From a virus, in the IMG/VR virus record IMGVR_UViG_3300007513_000055, positions 1 through 52,488 of that record: 52,488 nucleotides of DNA. One strand, given 5' to 3'. The stretch's first letter is position 1. Every line of letters begins with the position of its first letter. A program made the position numbers and the translations under genes. This document shows, one piece after another, positions 7,370 to 16,100 of the stretch. The notes beneath the pieces are model-generated. The model saw nothing but the letters and a program-made list of their open reading frames with translations, searched no databases and was not told the DNA's origin.

Positions 7370-10336
7370 ATGGCAAGAAAGTTTAAGTTTATATCCCCTG
7401 GAATTTTTCTCCGTGAAGTAGACGAATCCGTTCTGCCCGACGAGCCCGGCGCCGTTGGCCCTGTAATCATCGGAAGGACGCGAAAGGGACCCTCTTTCAT
7501 ACCTACAAAGGTTAGGTCTTATTCGGAGTTTGTTGAGGTCTTTGGTACGCCCGTCGCTGGTATTGAGACCAACGGCGACGTTTGGCGTTCGGCCGAAGCC
7601 GGCACGGCTCCGACTTATGCTTCTTTTGCCGCACAAGCGTGGCTAACGAACAACTCTCCTTGCACTGTTATTCGCCTTGCGGGCGCACAAAATCCTAGCG
7701 CCACGGACGCCGGCAAAGCTGGCTGGAAGACAGCCGGCTCCGCCTCGACCACTCTTGCAGATAACGGCGGCGCCTACGGTCTGTTCATTTGGAATTCTGG
7801 TAGTGCAAATGCTAACGATACGGTTAGTACAGGCACTCTCGCTGCTGTGTGGTACTTGGAGTCGGGCGCGATAACGCTAAGTGGTACCACATCGACCATC
7901 AGCGCCTCGGCCGCCGGCGTCGCGACGTCTTCTGCCGGCGACTTAATTGTTTCAACTGGCAATCAGACAACTGGCGGCCAATGGAAGGTGGATATTCGTA
8001 ACGCCGCTGGCACTGTAACAGAAACCAAATCTTTTGGATTTAATAAGCAGAACGGCTCATTCATCCGTTCCGTCTTTAATACAAACCCGGTCACGACAAA
8101 CACCACTTTGACAACGACAACAAAGTCCTACTGGCTTGGCGAGACTTTCGAGTCCAACATTCTTCGGTCTACCACCCTGTCACAGTCAAATGGCACCTTG
8201 ATTGGTGCTGTGCTGGCCCTCAAGGACGGTACGGGCGATGGGTCGGTTTTCCAGAATGAGGTTACTCAAGCAGAGAGTGGCTGGGTTATTTCACAGGATA
8301 CCAGTGATGATACAGCCGCCTACGAGCCCGGCAACATGCAAAAGCTCTTCAAGATTAAGAGCCGCCCTTCCGGAGGCGAGTGGGATCAGGCAAGTATTAA
8401 GATTTCTATTAAGAACATCAAGTACAACCTCGATACTGAGCTAGAGCCGTACGGCTCGTTCACCGTGGAAGTCCGCCGCGTATCCGACAACGACCAAGAG
8501 GTGGAGGTGCTGGAATCCTTTGGCAACCTAGACCTAAATCCAAACTCTCTCAACTACGTTGGTAGAATGATTGGAGACAAGGACATTGTTTGGGATTACG
8601 ATAAGAGAAGGTTCACAGAGGTTGGCAATTATCCGAACCGCTCTCGTTACATTACAGTAGAGATGCACCCGGATGTTGATGACGGAGACGCTGACCCAAT
8701 GCTGCTTCCTTTCGGGTTCTTCGGTCCACCGAGGTTTAAGAGCGCAACATTGACTGCGAATTCGAACGCCGCCGGCGACGACCCCGCCGGTCTTACGTTT
8801 ATCACGGCCGGCAGTGCGAGCATTCCGCTTGCTCCGGCCAACATCGGTGCGCCAGGGGCGTTCCTATCGCAGACGGGAAGCCTCTCGCAGCTTAAGCTGC
8901 CTACCGTGTTCCCAAGCTTGGTCGACTGGGTGAGGGTTAGCGCATCTGCCGGATTTGGCACCAATGCAGCCGGCGAAACCCTGGCCAGCCCCAACGACAT
9001 TAGGAACTCCTATTTTGGACTTCAGACGAATGGTGGCACCGACGCTGAGCCCGGCGCAACCCTTGGGTATGATAATGGTTATGTTGACTTGGTTCGCCAA
9101 AAGCCGACCGGCATTGATTCGTTCACTGCTGGAGGCAACACTGAGGCTTCGTTCGTCTTCAGCTTGGACAATGTCCGCGCACAGCTATCCCCCGCTTGGG
9201 ATGGTACATACGACAAGTTGACCGACGCCGTTTGGATTGACGGCTCCAGAGCCGCCGGAACTTCCATGTCGGCTGTGTCGGCTAGCGCTGATAACTGGAA
9301 GACTGTTTTGGACATGGGCATCAACAAGTTTACAATGCCCCTGTTCGGAGGCACTGACGGTGTGGATGTTGCCGAGATGGACCCCTTCAACAATGCTTCG
9401 ATCGGCGCTTCGGAGACAGTTTCTTACGAGTATAACTCGATCCGACGGGCCATCGACAGCGTCGCAGATCCCGAGAGCTTGGAGATGAATCTCCTGACAG
9501 CCCCCGGCGTCGACACAAACAGCCTTACGAAGCACATGATTGATGTCTGCGAAGGCCGCGGCGACGCCTTGGCCGTCATTGACTTGGTCGGTGGGTACAC
9601 ACCCCGTGCAGAGTCTAAGGATTCTCGCTCCGACCGAATCGGTAATGTGAGAACAGTTATTGACGAGATGAGGAGCCGCAAGCTCAACTCAAGTTATGGT
9701 TGCGCTTACTACCCCTGGGTACAGATCCTCGACAGCAACTCTGAGGCTGTCTTATGGATTCCGCCTTCGATTGCGGCACTTGGCACATTTGCTAGCTCTG
9801 AGACAGAGTCGGCTCTGTGGTTCGCTCCCGCCGGCTTTAACAGAGGTGGCCTAACGCAGGGCTCTTCTGGTCTGACGGTTATCAACACTGATGGCCACCT
9901 CACCGCAAGAGACCGCGATAACCTCTACGAGGTTAATGTTAACCCGATTGCGAAGTTCCCCGCTGAGGGCATCGTGATCTTCGGACAGAAGACTCTACAA
10001 ATCAAGGCTTCTGCTCTAGATAGAATTAACGTCAGAAGGTTGCTTATTTTCCTCAAGAGAGAGATCAGCAAGATCGCTTCTGGCATCTTGTTCGAGCAGA
10101 ATGTTAGCGCGACTTGGACTAAGTTCTCCGACAGTGCTAACCAGCTTCTTGAGGGTGTTAAGATTGGCGGCGGTTTGACTGACTACAAGGTGGTTTTGGA
10201 CGAAACCACGACCACACCAGATTTGGTTGATAGAAACACTCTGTACGCCAAGGTTTTCTTGAAGCCTGCCCGTGCTATTGAATTCATCGCTCTCGACTTC
10301 ATTATAACGAGAAGTGGGGCTTCTTTTGATGATTAA
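7370..10336 (+). CDS. Contractile tail sheath protein, T4 gp18-like
   Basis: The N-terminus has the sheath signature SPGIFLREVDESVLP and GPVIIGRTRKGP, continuing with PTKVRSYSEFVEVFG. The C-terminal domain has the conserved RDRDNLYEVNVNPIAKFP and LQIKASALDRINVRRLLIFL blocks that form the sheath core. At 988 residues it is much longer than T4 gp18 (659). The additional mass is in a Thr/Ser/Gly/Ala-rich middle region, roughly residues 110-330, and further insert-like stretches up to residue 600, probably on the outer surface. It would polymerise around the tube and contract on infection. The tube gene follows, the conserved sheath-tube order. Confidence 0.93.
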   Translation: MARKFKFISPGIFLREVDESVLPDEPGAVGPVIIGRTRKGPSFIPTKVRSYSEFVEVFGTPVAGIETNGDVWRSAEAGTAPTYASFAAQAWLTNNSPCTVIRLAGAQNPSATDAGKAGWKTAGSASTTLADNGGAYGLFIWNSGSANANDTVSTGTLAAVWYLESGAITLSGTTSTISASAAGVATSSAGDLIVSTGNQTTGGQWKVDIRNAAGTVTETKSFGFNKQNGSFIRSVFNTNPVTTNTTLTTTTKSYWLGETFESNILRSTTLSQSNGTLIGAVLALKDGTGDGSVFQNEVTQAESGWVISQDTSDDTAAYEPGNMQKLFKIKSRPSGGEWDQASIKISIKNIKYNLDTELEPYGSFTVEVRRVSDNDQEVEVLESFGNLDLNPNSLNYVGRMIGDKDIVWDYDKRRFTEVGNYPNRSRYITVEMHPDVDDGDADPMLLPFGFFGPPRFKSATLTANSNAAGDDPAGLTFITAGSASIPLAPANIGAPGAFLSQTGSLSQLKLPTVFPSLVDWVRVSASAGFGTNAAGETLASPNDIRNSYFGLQTNGGTDAEPGATLGYDNGYVDLVRQKPTGIDSFTAGGNTEASFVFSLDNVRAQLSPAWDGTYDKLTDAVWIDGSRAAGTSMSAVSASADNWKTVLDMGINKFTMPLFGGTDGVDVAEMDPFNNASIGASETVSYEYNSIRRAIDSVADPESLEMNLLTAPGVDTNSLTKHMIDVCEGRGDALAVIDLVGGYTPRAESKDSRSDRIGNVRTVIDEMRSRKLNSSYGCAYYPWVQILDSNSEAVLWIPPSIAALGTFASSETESALWFAPAGFNRGGLTQGSSGLTVINTDGHLTARDRDNLYEVNVNPIAKFPAEGIVIFGQKTLQIKASALDRINVRRLLIFLKREISKIASGILFEQNVSATWTKFSDSANQLLEGVKIGGGLTDYKVVLDETTTTPDLVDRNTLYAKVFLKPARAIEFIALDFIITRSGASFDD

Positions 10337-10394
10337 AATAGAAAAAGGAATGCTAAGACTAGTTAATAAGAATCGACAAGAGGAGAGATTATAA

Positions 10395-11012
10395 ATGGCA
10401 ACAGGTAACATTTGGGCCCAACCTAACGTAGATCCAAAGAGGTCGTTTAGGTGGCTATTGACGGTCGGAACCACCGGGATGCCTTCATGGGTTGTGACAA
10501 AGGTGTCTCAACCGAGCTTTGAGGTTTCCGAGCATGAGCACCAGTTCATTAATCACAAGTTCTATTACCCAGGCCGAGTTACTTGGTCGGATGTGAGCTT
10601 CACTCTTGTCGATCCCGTGTCGCCTGACGCTGCGTTAGAATTCCAGCAGCTCTTGTCAAAATCCGGATATGCTTTCCCGAACGATGGTGTTCTCGACCGG
10701 AACACTGACACTCCTTCGAAAGCCCGCGCAAGGAATGCCTTAGGGGTCATAACTTTGGAATTGTATGGAGAGTCCGATGCCTCGTCCGACGACATCAACC
10801 ACGCCGCGGCCGGTACCAAGTTGGGATCTTGGAAGTTAAGCAATGGCTGGGTGAAGTCTGTGACTCACAGTGAGCTAAGCTATGAGTCTGAGGAGTTCGT
10901 CAATGCCGAGGTGACTGTCAGGTATGACTGGGCCCAGTACACACAGGTGGACGGCGGCCGCGCGGCAGCCCTCCGCGGCCGCGTAGTTAAGAGCGGGGCA
11001 AAAAAGCCGTAA
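10395..11012 (+). CDS. Tail tube protein, T4 gp19-like
   Basis: 205 residues, close to the usual length for a contractile tail tube (T4 gp19, 163). It begins with an FRWLLTV strand, followed by WVVTKVSQPSFEVSEHEHQF, FYYPGRVTWSDVSFTLVDP and LQQLLSKSGY-type segments (here FQQLLSKSGYAF). These are typical of the tube beta-barrel family. The C-terminus GGRAAALRGRVVKSGAKKP is basic. The gene directly follows the sheath gene and has a GAGGAGAG ribosome-binding site. It would stack as hexameric rings to form the DNA channel. Confidence 0.85.
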   Translation: MATGNIWAQPNVDPKRSFRWLLTVGTTGMPSWVVTKVSQPSFEVSEHEHQFINHKFYYPGRVTWSDVSFTLVDPVSPDAALEFQQLLSKSGYAFPNDGVLDRNTDTPSKARARNALGVITLELYGESDASSDDINHAAAGTKLGSWKLSNGWVKSVTHSELSYESEEFVNAEVTVRYDWAQYTQVDGGRAAALRGRVVKSGAKKP

Positions 11013-11090
11013 CTAAGGCCGACGCCTAACAAAGTACTTAACATACTTTACTCCTTTTATTATAATTATTAATAACACCCGAGGTTAATA

Positions 11091-11945
11091 ATGAGTCCAC
11101 GCAATAATGAAGCCCGCGTCTCTTCTGGAGATGCTGAGCCGGCTTCCACACCTGTGCCGCAAGCTCCGGCAACAGACCCTCTTTCGTTCGTAACACCAAC
11201 AGAGTTTGTTGATCTTCCTTCGAAAGGGGAGTTTTACCCACAAGGTCACCCATTGCACATGCAAGACACGGTTGAGATTCGCTTTATGACGGCGAAGGAT
11301 GAAGACATTCTGACTTCTCGAACATTGCTGAAGAAAGGCTTGGCAATCGAAAGGTTACTGCAAAACATCATCGTTAACAAGACGATCAAGCCGGCCGACT
11401 TGCTTATTGGGGATAGAAACGCAATCTTGGTCGCAGCCAGAGCTACTGGTTATGGCTCAGAGTATACAACCAACATAAACTGCCCATCTTGTGGACAGTT
11501 TGTTGAGTACACTTTCGATCTAGACCAGGCCGAGGTTAACCATCCTGCCGACCAGGAATCTAGCGACATCACTAGAACAGGTGATGGCACGTTTGTTATT
11601 CGCATTCCTAAGATGGGCCTGGATGTTGAGGCGAGACTCTTAACAGGGCGCGACGAGATGAACATGTCTAAGCTAGCTTCTTCCAAGAAGAAGAATAAGC
11701 TAGAAGACTCGCTGCTTACCGACCAGTTTAGACAATTCATTGTTTCAGTGAATGGGGAAACTGGCAGGGACATTATTAACTCTTTCATTGAGAACATGCC
11801 CGCTTATGATTCCCGCTTTCTGCGGCACCACTACCAGGCAGTTGTCCCAAACGTCGATTTGACACAAAACTTTGAATGCTCCAATTGTGAACTGGAACAA
11901 AAAATGGAGGTTCCGTTCACAGCGGACTTCTTTTGGGTTAAGTGA
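11091..11945 (+). CDS. Baseplate hub / tail assembly protein, T4 gp26-family-like
   Basis: 284 residues. FVDLPSKGEFYPQGHPL followed by EIRFMTAKDEDILTSRTLLK is the signature of the T4 baseplate (gp26-like) family. Two Cys pairs, NCPSCG near residue 130 and CSNCEL near 265, probably bind one zinc ion. The gene lies between tube and tape measure, where long-tailed phages usually encode tail assembly chaperones. Its 3' end is overlapped by an open frame in +1 that lacks an ATG, suggesting a programmed frameshift as in G/GT chaperones. The ribosome-binding site is CCGAGG. Family membership is fairly secure; the chaperone role is inferred. Confidence 0.65.
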   Translation: MSPRNNEARVSSGDAEPASTPVPQAPATDPLSFVTPTEFVDLPSKGEFYPQGHPLHMQDTVEIRFMTAKDEDILTSRTLLKKGLAIERLLQNIIVNKTIKPADLLIGDRNAILVAARATGYGSEYTTNINCPSCGQFVEYTFDLDQAEVNHPADQESSDITRTGDGTFVIRIPKMGLDVEARLLTGRDEMNMSKLASSKKKNKLEDSLLTDQFRQFIVSVNGETGRDIINSFIENMPAYDSRFLRHHYQAVVPNVDLTQNFECSNCELEQKMEVPFTADFFWVK

Positions 11946-12132
11946 CGATTATATCAGGGGTGTTTACGAAGAGTTCTTTCTTCTAAAGTATCACGGTAAT
12001 TGGGATTTCACTGAAGCATACAACCTCCCTGTTGTTATTCGTAGGTGGTTTCTGGAAAGGTTGCGACAACAAATCCAGGACGAAAACGAACAAGAAAAGG
12101 AAGCAATCAAGAAAGCGAGCGGCCGCAGATAA
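11872..12132 (+). CDS. Overlapping +1-frame ORF, possible frameshift extension of the gp26-like protein
   Basis: This frame is open for 86 codons but contains no ATG. Its only upstream starts are a TTG (11872) and a GTG, neither with a ribosome-binding site. The protein-like part begins at LSDDYIRGVYEEFFLLKYHG, right where the gp26-like frame stops, and continues with AYNLPVVIRRWFLERLRQQI. At 11931-11937 the upstream frame reads TTT TGG G, and a tRNA-Phe slip by +1 onto TTT would join the two frames. I list the open frame but consider it likely to be made as a C-terminal fusion. Independent low-level initiation at TTG remains possible. Confidence 0.55.
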   Translation: MNAPIVNWNKKWRFRSQRTSFGLSDDYIRGVYEEFFLLKYHGNWDFTEAYNLPVVIRRWFLERLRQQIQDENEQEKEAIKKASGRR

Positions 12133-12171
12133 TTCTGCCTCTTGCGCATGCGCTTCTTCTACATTTATTTT

Positions 12172-12180
12172 TATAAATAC
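12172..12180 (+). promoter_or_regulatory. T4-type late promoter-like element TATAAATAC
   Basis: An exact match to the T4 late -10 octamer TATAAATA lies in the 96-base gap before the 12229 gene. No -35 element is seen, as is normal for this promoter class. The same gap holds a perfect palindrome GCGCATGCGC (12144-12153) of unknown role. Confidence 0.4.
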
Positions 12181-12228
12181 TAATTATTTCGAAGCTTTGT
12201 ATATAAGGTGTTTTGGAGACCTGTACTT

Positions 12229-12564
12229 ATGGACGATACTAACAAGGATTTGGCACCAATCGAAATTGACCTAAGTGTCGCCAAGAAAGGCGAGATTAAT
12301 GAAGATTACCTGGGTCAGTTCGGAGCAGCAGTCGGTATGTTGCTTAAGGCGATAACTCAAGGGTATGAGGTTCCAGTTAGTGTTCGCGGTAGAGATACCG
12401 ATGTCAGAAAGTTTGTCAGAGCACTCAGTGGAGAAAAGAAATACATGTCCGACTTTAACCGGCATGGCCTCAATCACGAATCAACTTATGCTAGCAAGTA
12501 CAAGTTAGATAGGGCCGTGAGAGATTTTGAAAGATCCACAGGCTTGAAGTGGCCCTTTAAATAG
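12229..12564 (+). CDS. Hypothetical protein between chaperone-like and tape-measure genes
   Basis: 111 residues, not recognised. The ATG at 12229 is preferred over an upstream GTG because a TTTTGGAGAC ribosome-binding site lies just before it. The protein is charged and mostly helical, with IEIDLSVAKKGEINEDYLGQ near the start, a short hydrophobic helix (FGAAVGMLLKAI) and a basic C-terminus ending in STGLKWPFK. Its place between tube and tape measure suggests a part in tail assembly, but nothing in the sequence shows a function. It ends 11 bases before the tape-measure gene. Confidence 0.55.
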   Translation: MDDTNKDLAPIEIDLSVAKKGEINEDYLGQFGAAVGMLLKAITQGYEVPVSVRGRDTDVRKFVRALSGEKKYMSDFNRHGLNHESTYASKYKLDRAVRDFERSTGLKWPFK

Positions 12565-12575
12565 GAAACTAGCTT

Positions 12576-15029
12576 ATGGCTGATGGCGATAACAACAATA
12601 ACGATCCCGGCACGCTCGACCCAGAGTCCGCCGCAGCCCTCAAAGACATCCTCGAATTAGCGAAAAAGACAACAGAAGAGAGAGCAAAAGAGCTAAAGAT
12701 AAAAATCGAAGGCTTGAAGGTCGAGAAGGAAGCGGCGGAGGGTGCTAACGAGAAGTTAAGAGCGTCTTTTTTATCTAATGAACAGAGGCGACTAGAGGTC
12801 GAACTCGGGGAAAAGCTCCTCGACATTGAAAGAAAGAAAGTCCAAACTCAAGCTGAAGGCGATAAGCTGGGGATCAAGGAACTAGTCAAGCTTGAGAAAG
12901 GTCTAAAACTACAAAAAGAAGCTGTCCGTGCAGTCGAGGCTGCAGGCGCCCAGACTAGAAACATGGTCAAAGCCTTAACTGGCGTCGGTGACCAGTGGAA
13001 GGAGACGCTCGTCGGTGGCTTTACCGTGGCTGGAATAAGTGCTGACGGCGCCACAGACAGAATGAGGCAATTCACGGGTGCGTTATCGGACGCAACCAAC
13101 TCCATGAACATCTTTGGCTCAATGCTCCAGAAGGTTGGGCAGTCCATGGTCCTACTAGCCCGCGAGCAGGATGAGGCAATTGCATCATTCAACAAAGCAA
13201 CTTCGACAATGGGCGAATACAGTGAACAGTTGGTTGGCATTGAAAGAGATCACATTGGGCTTGGTATCAGCACACAAGAGGCCGGCGCAGCATTCGGAGC
13301 ACTCCTCACAAACGTGACAACGTTTCGAGACGCTGCTCCTAGCTTGCAGACGAGATTGGCCAACACTGCTGCTCGAATGCAAGAGCTGGGTGTTTCGGTT
13401 CAATTGACTGCGCAGACCATGGAAAATGCCATGCTGGTCTTGGGGATGACCGAAGAGCAGTCAATGGGATTGACGAGTTCCCTTGCTGATATGGCCATCC
13501 AAATGAGCTTACCAATTGAGCAGGTCACGGAAAATTTCAACGCCGCAATGCCAGTCTTGGCCAAGTTTGGGAAAGATGCTCCTGACATCTTTAAGAAAGT
13601 TCAAGTCGCTTCCCGCTCCTTAGGTGTCGAGGTTGGACAATTGCTTCAAACAATGGGGCAGTTTGATACATTTGAAGGCGCCGCGCAAGCTGCCGGCAAA
13701 CTCAACACAATACTTGGCGGTGATTTACTCAACAGTACAGAGTTGCTGATGGCTGATGAGGCAGAGCGCCTCCGGATGGTGCGTGAGGCAATTGCTCTCT
13801 CTGGACGCCAGTTTGATGTAATGAACCGTTTCGAAAAGCTAGCAGTCGCTAACGCTCTTGGGGTCAGCGACATAGCGACTGCAACAAAGATGCTTACCGG
13901 GGACATGGATAGGTTTGGAGGCGCCCTTGGTGCTTCTGGCTTGACCAAGGAAGAGACTGAGGAAAGAATCAGAGCAACGCAGACTATTGTTGAAAAGTTG
14001 TCTCACACCTTTAGAATGTTCACTACATCGATGAGGGTGCCACTGGAGATGTTTCATTCTTTTATTAATTTTATCTTCAGGGCGAACGAGGCGATGTTTG
14101 GTCTTCTAGTTCCAGCGATCCTGGCCGTCTCCGGCGCGTTCGCTGTTAAAAAGGTCAAGGCCCTCAAGGCCGTCGCCCTCTCCGCACTGGAGATGACTCG
14201 CAACATCGCCACGGCCACAACTTCTATGGCCGCCATGAATACTCAGGCGAACATCACTGCAGGTAGCCTAGGAAGGCTCACTGCGGCACAGACCGTGGCC
14301 TCGCGAGCAGGCGGAGGCCGTGCAGGTGCCGAGGCCGCTTGGACAGCGCTGACTGCCGCCCCCTCGCCCCGGCCCACCGCCCCAGTGTCGCCCCTCGCAC
14401 CTGCTGCGCCCGCAACCATTGGAAGAAGCACAGCCGCCCTCGCCAAGTTTGCCAAGGTCCTCACCCCGGTAGTGATCGCCACCGCCGGCCTAGGCGCCGG
14501 CGTGGCCATCGTGAACCAGATAGGGGAATCTTTTGACAGCGCTACGGCTCAGGCGCTCGGCCTCGTCGCGGGTCTTAGTGCAATCTGCGTCATTATAGGA
14601 AAGGTTGCAGCGCTCGCCAAAACCATGAGTATCGTGGCCGCTCTTGCCGCTCTTGGTCCTGTCGGTTGGGCCATCGGCGGCCTGGGATTGGGCCTCGCCG
14701 GAGCCGGAGCCTACAGTGTATTCAATTCAGGCCCTGATGATGATTTGCTTGGTGGGCCCACTGCAGTCGTGTCCCCCAGGCGCGCCAGCCCCGGGCCAAG
14801 CCCCTTCGACACGGACCGTCCCACCAGTTCTGACAAAATCCAAAGACTTCCAAGGGCCGCCGCAGCCGCCGCCCTCGGCGGATCCGCAACCGGCCGCGCC
14901 CTCGCCGCTCAGGATAGAGATAGGGATTTGCACGTGACCCTCCAGGTTAATGAAAGACAACTCGCGAAGACCACAATTGCCGCCGTCAACCGTGTGAAAA
15001 ACGTTAGATCAGATTTCGTAGCAAGCTGA
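12576..15029 (+). CDS. Tail tape measure-like protein
   Basis: 817 residues. The N-terminal 160 residues form a highly charged coiled coil rich in Glu, Lys and Ala. A long helical middle follows. Several hydrophobic stretches occur between about residues 495 and 720 (FGLLVPAILAVSGAFAV, TPVVIATAGLGAGVAIV, GPVGWAIGGLGLGLAGAGAY), separated by Ala/Pro-rich linkers. This long-helix plus membrane-segment design, and the place after the tube gene, are typical of tape measure proteins. By the usual rule of about 0.15 nm per residue, the tail would be roughly 120 nm. No peptidoglycan hydrolase motif was seen. The ATG has only a weak ribosome-binding site. Confidence 0.7.
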   Translation: MADGDNNNNDPGTLDPESAAALKDILELAKKTTEERAKELKIKIEGLKVEKEAAEGANEKLRASFLSNEQRRLEVELGEKLLDIERKKVQTQAEGDKLGIKELVKLEKGLKLQKEAVRAVEAAGAQTRNMVKALTGVGDQWKETLVGGFTVAGISADGATDRMRQFTGALSDATNSMNIFGSMLQKVGQSMVLLAREQDEAIASFNKATSTMGEYSEQLVGIERDHIGLGISTQEAGAAFGALLTNVTTFRDAAPSLQTRLANTAARMQELGVSVQLTAQTMENAMLVLGMTEEQSMGLTSSLADMAIQMSLPIEQVTENFNAAMPVLAKFGKDAPDIFKKVQVASRSLGVEVGQLLQTMGQFDTFEGAAQAAGKLNTILGGDLLNSTELLMADEAERLRMVREAIALSGRQFDVMNRFEKLAVANALGVSDIATATKMLTGDMDRFGGALGASGLTKEETEERIRATQTIVEKLSHTFRMFTTSMRVPLEMFHSFINFIFRANEAMFGLLVPAILAVSGAFAVKKVKALKAVALSALEMTRNIATATTSMAAMNTQANITAGSLGRLTAAQTVASRAGGGRAGAEAAWTALTAAPSPRPTAPVSPLAPAAPATIGRSTAALAKFAKVLTPVVIATAGLGAGVAIVNQIGESFDSATAQALGLVAGLSAICVIIGKVAALAKTMSIVAALAALGPVGWAIGGLGLGLAGAGAYSVFNSGPDDDLLGGPTAVVSPRRASPGPSPFDTDRPTSSDKIQRLPRAAAAAALGGSATGRALAAQDRDRDLHVTLQVNERQLAKTTIAAVNRVKNVRSDFVAS

Positions 15030-15041
15030 AGGAGATAAGTA

Positions 15042-15743
15042 ATGGCAGATGTTACAACAGGATACGCTGACAAAAACAATCTGTGGATTTACATTCAGCA
15101 CGTTCCATCTGGCAAGTCTGTGCGTTTTAAGGGGATGTTGAATTCCTTTTCTGACAATTTTGAATCCAATTGGAGCAGCGAGGAGGTTTATGGTAGGATG
15201 GATCCCATTGAGACTTTTCAAGGCACCAAGAGAATCATAGAGATGGAATGGGACGTTGTTTCATTTTCCTTGGAGGATGCCAAAGAGAATCTCGCCAGGG
15301 CAGGCAGGTTGGCTAATTTTCTTTACCCCGTTTATGGAGACTACGGTAACGCTAACTCTATTACAAGCGCTCCGATTCTTCGAATGAGGTTTTCTAATCT
15401 GGTTTCACAACCCACCGCCCACGGCGCGGAGGCCTCGAAAGGTGCCGCAGAAGGACTTGTTGGTCGCTTGGCGGGTTACAGATACACGCCCGATCTTGAC
15501 TCTGGCGTGCACCTTCAAGACGGCAAGATGTATCCGCAGACAATCTCCATTCAGGCCACTTTTCATGTTTTCCACACTCATGATCTTGGGTGGAGATCTG
15601 CACCCGATGGCGAGGCCGAATTGCGAGCAGAGGGCTTCCCAGATGGCGCTGATCTTAACATAGGGGAGCCCGACCCTACCAATGTTAGCAACAACATAAA
15701 GGTCAGCGAGGCGCTCACGACCGCCGTGACGGGAGGTAGTTAA
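15042..15743 (+). CDS. Putative baseplate or tail-tube-associated structural protein
   Basis: 233 residues. Core elements are FKGMLNSFSDNFESNWSSEE and VYGRMDPIETFQGTKRIIEM, followed by ARAGRLANFLYPVYGDY and IQATFHVFHTHDLGWR. I recognise this GRMDPI-type pattern as recurrent in phages with a LysM/gp53-like neighbour, where it belongs to the tail tip or baseplate. No enzyme motif is visible. It has a GAAGGAGAT ribosome-binding site, begins 12 bases after the tape measure stop and ends 5 bases before the gp53-like gene. The fold may relate to tube-initiator proteins, but that is inference. Confidence 0.5.
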   Translation: MADVTTGYADKNNLWIYIQHVPSGKSVRFKGMLNSFSDNFESNWSSEEVYGRMDPIETFQGTKRIIEMEWDVVSFSLEDAKENLARAGRLANFLYPVYGDYGNANSITSAPILRMRFSNLVSQPTAHGAEASKGAAEGLVGRLAGYRYTPDLDSGVHLQDGKMYPQTISIQATFHVFHTHDLGWRSAPDGEAELRAEGFPDGADLNIGEPDPTNVSNNIKVSEALTTAVTGGS

Positions 15744-15748
15744 CGGAG

Positions 15749-16090
15749 ATGCCAATAACGAGATACGATAATAGAAAGATAGCCAGAAACGATAATGAAC
15801 TTTATGAAGATTTCTTTATAAAAAGGAACATCAATTTCATAAAACAATACAGGACTGGTACATTAAAACACCCGACCACAGAACAAATAATGACCTTGGA
15901 AATGATCGGCCATGTTTGGAAGACGGGAGATAGGTTTTACAAGTTAGCTCAGCAGCACTATGGTGATCCAAGGCTTTGGTGGGTTATTGCTTGGTTCAAT
16001 CAGACGCCCACAGAACATCACTTAAAGTTAGGCGATGGTTTACAGATCCCATTACCTCTCGAAAGAGTGCTTGGGATGCTGGGAGTATGA
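15749..16090 (+). CDS. Baseplate wedge protein, gp53-like with LysM fold
   Basis: 113 residues. The C-terminal half, GDRFYKLAQQHYGDPRLWWV followed by IAWFNQTP and LKLGDGLQIPLPLE, is a LysM-like module as found in T4 gp53. The N-terminal half is basic and polar. gp53 helps join wedges around the hub in T4, and LysM folds may also contact peptidoglycan. The protein is shorter than T4 gp53 (196). It sits inside the baseplate gene run with an ACGGAGATG-type start context. Confidence 0.65.
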   Translation: MPITRYDNRKIARNDNELYEDFFIKRNINFIKQYRTGTLKHPTTEQIMTLEMIGHVWKTGDRFYKLAQQHYGDPRLWWVIAWFNQTPTEHHLKLGDGLQIPLPLERVLGMLGV

Positions 16091-16100
16091 GGTAATACCA

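Noticed and set aside
12144-12153. Palindrome GCGCATGCGC in the gap before 12229
   Set aside because: Short, GC-rich, no T-run and no second copy; too weak to call a terminator or operator.
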